From: Sinorhizobium sp. BG8
GTDB taxonomy: Bacteria > Pseudomonadota > Alphaproteobacteria > Rhizobiales > Rhizobiaceae
Assembly: GCF_016864555.1 (NCBI RefSeq)
Contig: NZ_CP044011.1
Location: 656,001 to 720,000 of the forward strand
DNA: 64,000 nucleotides
Direction: 5' to 3'
Positions 59,780 through 64,000 of this stretch are shown here, piece after piece. The notes beneath the pieces were generated by a model. The model saw only the letters and a program-made list of their open reading frames with translations, was not told the DNA's origin and made no database searches. The first letter of the stretch is position 1, and every line of letters starts with the position of its first letter. Both the position numbers and the translations under genes were made by a program.

Positions 59780-60451
59780 TTACTGCTGGACAACCACGCG
59801 GGCACCCTTCCCCGGGCGGACGCGCTGGTAGAGATCGATGATGTCCTGGTTCATCAGGCGGATGCAGCCGGACGAGGCCGCAGTTCCGATGGATGCCCAT
59901 TCCGGTGTTCCGTGAAGGCGGAAGAGCGTGTCCTGTCCCTTGTCGTTGAAGAGGTACATGGCGCGTGCGCCGAGGGGGTTGGTCAGGCCCGGCTGCATCC
60001 CTTCCTTGACGTACTTGGCCACTTCCGGCTTGCGGACAGCCATTTCTTCCGGCGGATGCCACATCGGCCATTCCTGCTTCCAGGCGATGTATGCCTCGCC
60101 TTCCCAGGCAAAGCCCTGCTTGCCCACGCCGATGCCGTAGCGAACGGCCTTGCCGCCGGGCAGCACGAAATAGAGGAAGCGGCTGGGCGTGTTGACGATG
60201 ATCGTGCCCGGCTTTTCCGAGGTCGCATAGTCGACGATCTGTCGGTGATACTTCGTGTCGAGGCGGGAGATCGGAATGGCCGGCAGCGCGTAGCCGTGGT
60301 CCTCGACGGCGCCATAATCCGAGGTGAAGATCTGGTTCGTGGCGACCTTTTCGCTCCAGACGGGTCTGACCATGACGGGCGCGGTTGAGCAGCCGGCCAG
60401 CACGCTTGACGCTGCGAGGCCGCACAGGAGGAGGGCATTGCGAAGACGCAT
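59780..60451 (-). CDS. L,D-transpeptidase (YkuD family) lipoprotein
   Basis: A 223-residue cell-envelope enzyme that forms 3-3 peptidoglycan cross-links or anchors proteins. The signal LLLCGLAASSVLAGCS contains a lipobox (LAGC). The YkuD catalytic block is LHGTPEWASIGTAASSGCIR with His and Cys in place. Start at 60451 (MRLRNALLL); the extension to 60496 is not supported. Such L,D-transpeptidases are plentiful in Rhizobiaceae, which grow from the pole. Confidence 0.92.
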   Translation of the reverse strand: MRLRNALLLCGLAASSVLAGCSTAPVMVRPVWSEKVATNQIFTSDYGAVEDHGYALPAIPISRLDTKYHRQIVDYATSEKPGTIIVNTPSRFLYFVLPGGKAVRYGIGVGKQGFAWEGEAYIAWKQEWPMWHPPEEMAVRKPEVAKYVKEGMQPGLTNPLGARAMYLFNDKGQDTLFRLHGTPEWASIGTAASSGCIRLMNQDIIDLYQRVRPGKGARVVVQQ

Positions 60452-60762
60452 TTGATTCTCTTTGGACGGGATGGCAAAGTTCGGTTTGCCGAACATTCAG
60501 TAGCTATGGTTTATTTTCGATCGGAAGGCTCATTGCAAGCACGCGGGAGGCGGCATCGGGGGACAAGCGAGCAAAATCCGGAGGACTTGCTTTTTTGCAA
60601 CAACCGGGTGGCCCAAGAAGCCTTCTTCCCGCACAGCATGAACGAACGGAAGGCTCGCGAACGCTCGGCAGTGATCCGTTTCCGTGGGACATTCCGGGAC
60701 CCCAACAAACATTTGGTGCCTAATGCTTCGTTACCGCGGCCCTCTCCGGGGAGCTTTATCCC
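60452..60762. other. Intergenic region between the L,D-transpeptidase and mmcB
   Basis: 311 bases between divergent genes. An open frame runs across it but has no family features, so I do not call a gene. A candidate minus-strand promoter for the transpeptidase is TTGCAA (60533-60538) with AATAAA (60510-60515) at 17-base spacing. Nothing else stands out. Confidence 0.5.
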
Positions 60763-61293
60763 ATGACGATCGTATCTCTTCACAATGACAACCCTCTCGT
60801 GGACGGACGGCAGTCCGAGCGCGCCATGATGGTCAGGCGAGGCGTCCAGAGACTTCTGATGGAAATGCGCCATGCCGTGATCCCGGAGCTTACGCTTGCA
60901 AGCGGCAGGAGAGCGGATCTGATAAGCCTCTCGGCGAAGGGCGAGGTCTGGATTGTTGAGATCAAGTCCTCGATCGAGGACTTCCGCGTCGACAGGAAGT
61001 GGCCGGACTATCGCCGCTACTGCGACCGGCTGTTCTTTGCGACGCATCGTGGCGTGCCGCTCGACATCTTTCCGGAGGACTGCGGGTTGATCCTTGCCGA
61101 TGGCTATGGCGCCCATATCGTGCGGGAGGCGCCGGAACACAGGCTTGCAGCGGCGACGCGCAAGGCGGTCGTCTTCGCCTTCGCCCGTGCCGCCGCCGGC
61201 AGACTTCTGCTTGCCGAACTGGCATCCGACACCGGCAGTGGCTCCGCCGACATTTCAGCGATCGTCAGCGGCGAGAAGGACCAGACTCCGTAG
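60763..61293 (+). CDS. mmcB: MmcB family DNA repair protein
   Basis: A 176-residue protein of the MmcB family, a nuclease-fold factor linked in Caulobacter to mitomycin C tolerance. It carries a restriction-endonuclease-like core: ELTLASGRRADLISL, then VWIVEIKSSIEDFRVD (the D...ExK pattern). WPDYRRYCDRLFFATH and FPEDCGLILADGYGAHIVR are family blocks. It is a single gene, convergent with actR. Confidence 0.88.
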   Translation: MTIVSLHNDNPLVDGRQSERAMMVRRGVQRLLMEMRHAVIPELTLASGRRADLISLSAKGEVWIVEIKSSIEDFRVDRKWPDYRRYCDRLFFATHRGVPLDIFPEDCGLILADGYGAHIVREAPEHRLAAATRKAVVFAFARAAAGRLLLAELASDTGSGSADISAIVSGEKDQTP

Positions 61294-61368
61294 GCGCGGC
61301 GAGTCGTTCCGCCTTCGATCAGAAACCGAAGAGTTCCGGCACTCTCGAACACCCGCCGTGCAAGCGTT

Positions 61369-61965
61369 TTACTTCGGTGCGCGTTTCGCCAGGATGCGCT
61401 GGAGCGTGCGGCGGTGCATGTTGAGGCGACGGGCGGTTTCCGAGACGTTGCGTTCGCACATCTCGTAGACACGCTGGATATGCTCCCAGCGGACACGATC
61501 CGCGGACATAGGGTTCTCAGGAAGCTCCGCCTTTTCGCCGGGCTTCTGGGTCAGCGCCGAGAAGATGTCGTCGGCATCGGCCGGCTTGGCAAGATAGTCG
61601 ACGGCGCCGAGCTTCACGGCATTCACCGCGGTGGCAATGTTGCCGTAGCCCGTCAGCATGATGATCCGCGTATCGTCTCTGCGCTGGCGGATGGCCGCGA
61701 TGACGTCGAGCCCGCTGCCGTCGCCGAGCCTCAGATCGACAACGGCATATTTCGGGGGCGCTGTCTTCGCCTTGGCAATGCCTTCAGCGACGGACTCCGC
61801 GGTGTCGACGATGAAGCCTCGCGTCTCCATGGCACGCGCCAGGCGCCGCAGGAACGGCCCGTCGTCGTCGACGATCAGGAGTGAACGGTCGGTGCCGATG
61901 TATTCCATGTCGGAAAGGCCGGAAGCGAGGACGGTCGCCTCCGCGGTTTCGTTCTTCTCTGCCAT
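61369..61965 (-). CDS. actR: Redox/acid response regulator ActR (RegA family)
   Basis: A 198-residue regulator. The receiver has SLLIVDDDGPFLRR, the phosphoacceptor in YAVVDLRLGDGSG and the Lys in VDYLAKPADADD. A short Fis-type helix-turn-helix ends the protein (NVSETARRLNMHRRTLQRIL), invariant in RegA/ActR/PrrA. The family governs CO2, nitrogen, respiration and acid genes. It lies 74 bases after actS. Confidence 0.95.
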   Translation of the reverse strand: MAEKNETAEATVLASGLSDMEYIGTDRSLLIVDDDGPFLRRLARAMETRGFIVDTAESVAEGIAKAKTAPPKYAVVDLRLGDGSGLDVIAAIRQRRDDTRIIMLTGYGNIATAVNAVKLGAVDYLAKPADADDIFSALTQKPGEKAELPENPMSADRVRWEHIQRVYEMCERNVSETARRLNMHRRTLQRILAKRAPK

Positions 61966-62039
61966 TCTCGAAATTCCGCGTCGTTTTCTCGGTTCTTCTG
62001 GACAGAAAGCTTATGAACGCTTCCCGGCAGGGGGTAAAG

Positions 62040-63341
62040 TCATTTCGCCGGCATCGATTCCATCCGGGACCGCGGCCATTCGACCACCACGCGGGCTCCC
62101 GGCAGACCGCCTAGCCGGTTCCCGAAGCTCAGGCGTGCCCCGGAGCGCTCCAGCAAGGTCTTTGCAATGAAAAGGCCGAGGCCCAGCCCACCGGCCCGCT
62201 CGTCGCGCTGGCGCTTCGTCACATAAGGCTCGCCGATCCTCAGGAGGATGTCCGGAGGATAGCCCTCTCCGTCGTCCTCTATGATGATCGTCACCTTGTC
62301 AGGGCCGTGATCGGCGGTCACCGTCACCTCTTCCTTTGCATGGTCCACCGCATTTTCCAGGAGATTGCCGAGGCCATAGAGAATGCCTGGGTTGCGCTTT
62401 CCGATCGGTTCGCCGTCACGCCCAGCCTTTTCCACCAGGCTCAGGCGAATACCGAATTCGCGGTGCGGCGCCATTACTTCCTCGAGGAGGGAAGAAAGCG
62501 GCAGATTGCGCATGTGCTCTTCGTCTGCCGCCGAAAGCGTCGTCAGCCGCCTGAGGATATCCCGGCACCGCTCGCTCTGGCTACGCAGCAGATGGACGTC
62601 CTCCCCGAATCGCTCGTCCTTGCCAAGCTCGCGCTCCATCTCCTTGGCGACGACGCTGATTGTTGCCAATGGCGTGCCCAGTTCGTGAGCGGCGGCGGCG
62701 GCCAGCCCGTCGAGCTGGGAGAGATGTTTCTCCCGCTGCAACACCAGTTCGGTGGCGGCGAGCGCATCGGAGAGCTCAGAGGCCTCGCGCGAGACCCGGT
62801 AGGAATAGAAGGCCGCAAATGCAGTGGTGGACGTGATGGCAAACCAGAATCCTGCCATCAGGATCGGAGGCACCACGAGGAGCGTTCCGGGAAACCAGGG
62901 GAGTGGGAAGGGGGAGAAGGCGAGCGCCGTGATGCCGGCGACCGCAAGGATCCCGAGCACGAGGCTGTGGCGGATCGACTGTGATGAGGATGAGATGATC
63001 ACCGGTACGCAGATCAGCGGCGCGAACGGATTGGAGAGGCCGCCCGTGATGAAGAGCAGCGCGATCAGCTGGCAGAGGTCGAAGGCAAGCAGCGCAAGTG
63101 CCGCCTCCGGCGTCAGTCTGTGCGCCGGGGGATACCTGACCGCCAGGAAGAAGTTCACCCCTGCGAGGAGAGCGATCAGCACGCCTGCCGGTACGATTGG
63201 CAGGGGAAAGGCCAGCCAGAGGCCAACGACGATGACCGTAATCGACTGCCCGGCAACCGCGAGCCATCTCAGCCGGATCAGCGTCTCCAGCCTCAGCCTG
63301 CGGCTGAAGCTGATCTCTCCTAAGTCATGGTGTGTCGGCAT
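62040..63341 (-). CDS. actS: Redox/acid sensor kinase ActS (RegB family)
   Basis: A 433-residue membrane kinase with six hydrophobic segments in the first 190 residues. The ubiquinone-linked motif GGLSNPFAPL is kept, as is the redox-Cys region (SQSERCRDILRRL). The H-box is AAAHELGTPLATIS; the ATPase lid is NLLENAVDHA, IEDDGEGYP and GLGLGLFIAKTLLE. It is the partner of ActR downstream. hrpB lies upstream on the same strand, 37 bases away. Confidence 0.95.
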   Translation of the reverse strand: MPTHHDLGEISFSRRLRLETLIRLRWLAVAGQSITVIVVGLWLAFPLPIVPAGVLIALLAGVNFFLAVRYPPAHRLTPEAALALLAFDLCQLIALLFITGGLSNPFAPLICVPVIISSSSQSIRHSLVLGILAVAGITALAFSPFPLPWFPGTLLVVPPILMAGFWFAITSTTAFAAFYSYRVSREASELSDALAATELVLQREKHLSQLDGLAAAAAHELGTPLATISVVAKEMERELGKDERFGEDVHLLRSQSERCRDILRRLTTLSAADEEHMRNLPLSSLLEEVMAPHREFGIRLSLVEKAGRDGEPIGKRNPGILYGLGNLLENAVDHAKEEVTVTADHGPDKVTIIIEDDGEGYPPDILLRIGEPYVTKRQRDERAGGLGLGLFIAKTLLERSGARLSFGNRLGGLPGARVVVEWPRSRMESMPAK

Positions 63342-63378
63342 CGGCGTGGAATCCCGGCTGTAAGATTACTGGGAGGCA

Positions 63379-64000
63379 TCATGTACCACGCGGCTTTGCC
63401 CGTGTCGTCGGCGCTGCCTCGGAAGGATCTTCCGGCCAGGGGTGTTTCGGATAGCGCCCCCTCATGTCCGCCCGCACGTCCTTCCACGATCCCGCCCAGA
63501 AGCCGGGCAGGTCGCGGGTGGTCTGGATCGTGCGATGCGCTGGCGACAGCAGTTCGAGAAGCAGCGGCAGCCTCCCGCCGGCGACCGCAGGATGCTGTTT
63601 GAGGCCGTAGAGTTCCTGCACGCGTATCGCCAGCACCGGTTCCGCTCCATCGTAGCGGATCGGGTGCTGGTTGCCCGTCGGCGCTTCATAGTGGGTCGGA
63701 GCCAATTTCGGCAGGTCTCGTTGGGCCTGGTAGGGTACGAGTGACAGAAGGCCCTCGGACAGGCTCCCCGGGCTGACGTCGTCGAGACCGCGGGTTTCTT
63801 CCTGAAAGGGAACGAACCAGTCATCGAGGCGGGCGAGCAGGGCGGCGTCCGATGTGTCCGGCCAGGGGTCGCCGATCGAGCGGTGGAGAAAGCCGAGCCG
63901 CTCGCGCAGCTGGGCGCCCGCCTTCGAGAAGGGCAGGAACTGGAGACCGAGCTGCGCGACACCTTCGGCAAGCGCCCGCGCGGCCGCAAGCCCCTTCGGA
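63379..64000 (-). CDS. hrpB: ATP-dependent RNA helicase HrpB, C-terminal part (5' end outside window)
   Basis: The frame is open to the window edge; about 206 residues of the C-terminus are seen. Recognisable blocks: LDDWFVPFQEETRGLDD, LAPTHYEAPTGNQHPI, PVLAIRVQELYGL and LPLLLELLSPAHRTIQ. The end DLPGFWAGSWKDVRADMRGR, then YPKHPWPEDP, is diagnostic of HrpB. The helicase motifs themselves lie outside the window. It precedes actS. Confidence 0.93.
   Translation of the reverse strand, partial: PKGLAAARALAEGVAQLGLQFLPFSKAGAQLRERLGFLHRSIGDPWPDTSDAALLARLDDWFVPFQEETRGLDDVSPGSLSEGLLSLVPYQAQRDLPKLAPTHYEAPTGNQHPIRYDGAEPVLAIRVQELYGLKQHPAVAGGRLPLLLELLSPAHRTIQTTRDLPGFWAGSWKDVRADMRGRYPKHPWPEDPSEAAPTTRAKPRGT

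Noticed and set aside
60452..60766. Possible 104-codon gene between the L,D-transpeptidase and mmcB
   Set aside because: No family features, no good ribosome site, and it covers the divergent promoter region.

Overview
This 64 kb window reads as a core chromosomal segment of an alphaproteobacterium of the Rhizobiaceae, most like Sinorhizobium/Ensifer. The GC content is high and genes are packed tightly with many ATGA or GTGA overlaps. Content and order fit that group: chvI-chvG-hprK-EIIA-HPr-ahcY-divL, a TsaE-AmgK fusion next to a MurU-like enzyme, addB-addA-trxA, trpFBA-accD-folC, hisB-hisH-hisA-hisF-hisE-coaA, hslV-GNAT-hslU and actS-actR behind hrpB. I see no tRNA, rRNA, insertion sequence, prophage or CRISPR array. 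The genus is an inference from gene order and protein sequence.

Layout. 1-1746 is the 3' part of gyrB. 1877-4398 holds two related nitroreductases flanking a glutathionyl-hydroquinone reductase. 4581-6908 holds a gabD-type dehydrogenase and an HpaI-type aldolase. 6931-15399 is a sugar transport and oxidation island: a GntR regulator with two winged helices, an aldo/keto reductase, a FucU mutarotase, an ABC importer and two dehydrogenases. It looks like L-fucose or a related sugar. 15542-18233 holds phaZ and two small conserved genes. 18338-23385 is trpF-trpB-trpA-accD-folC. On the minus strand, 23436-41124 runs from chvI back to trxA and includes the ChvG/ChvI envelope-stress system, a sugar-permease-free PTS branch, ahcY, the cell-cycle pseudokinase DivL, cell-wall recycling and AddAB repair. 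pckA (41436) diverges from chvI. 43196-44945 holds arfB, a LysM/BON protein and alkB. 44951-49580 is the his-coaA operon (minus). 49777-53284 is hslV-GNAT-hslU plus a DUF1402 protein. 53358-59706 holds a P450, a small secreted protein, a HyuA-like protein and malate synthase G. 59780-64000 holds an L,D-transpeptidase, mmcB, actR, actS and the end of hrpB.

How it fits together. pckA, glcB, phaZ, gabD and the sugar island are carbon-use functions. HprK/HPr/EIIA, ChvG/ChvI and ActS/ActR are the regulatory layer that would tie carbon, envelope and redox or acid state together.

Main cautions and leads. Six genes contain seven single-base losses, each in a run of G or C: the hydroquinone reductase, the sugar ABC ATPase, trpA (twice), addB, ptsH and hyuA. 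The pattern points to homopolymer under-calling in the assembly rather than real decay. Leads worth a look are two intergenic near-matches to the ParB-binding parS sequence (17437 and 43076), strong palindromic operators before ahcY, pckA and both sugar promoters, the Tyr-for-His swap in DivL, the TsaE-AmgK fusion, the loss of zinc-ribbon cysteines in AccD, and lytic-transglycosylase-like motifs in the DUF1402 protein. I found no wholly new multi-gene system.
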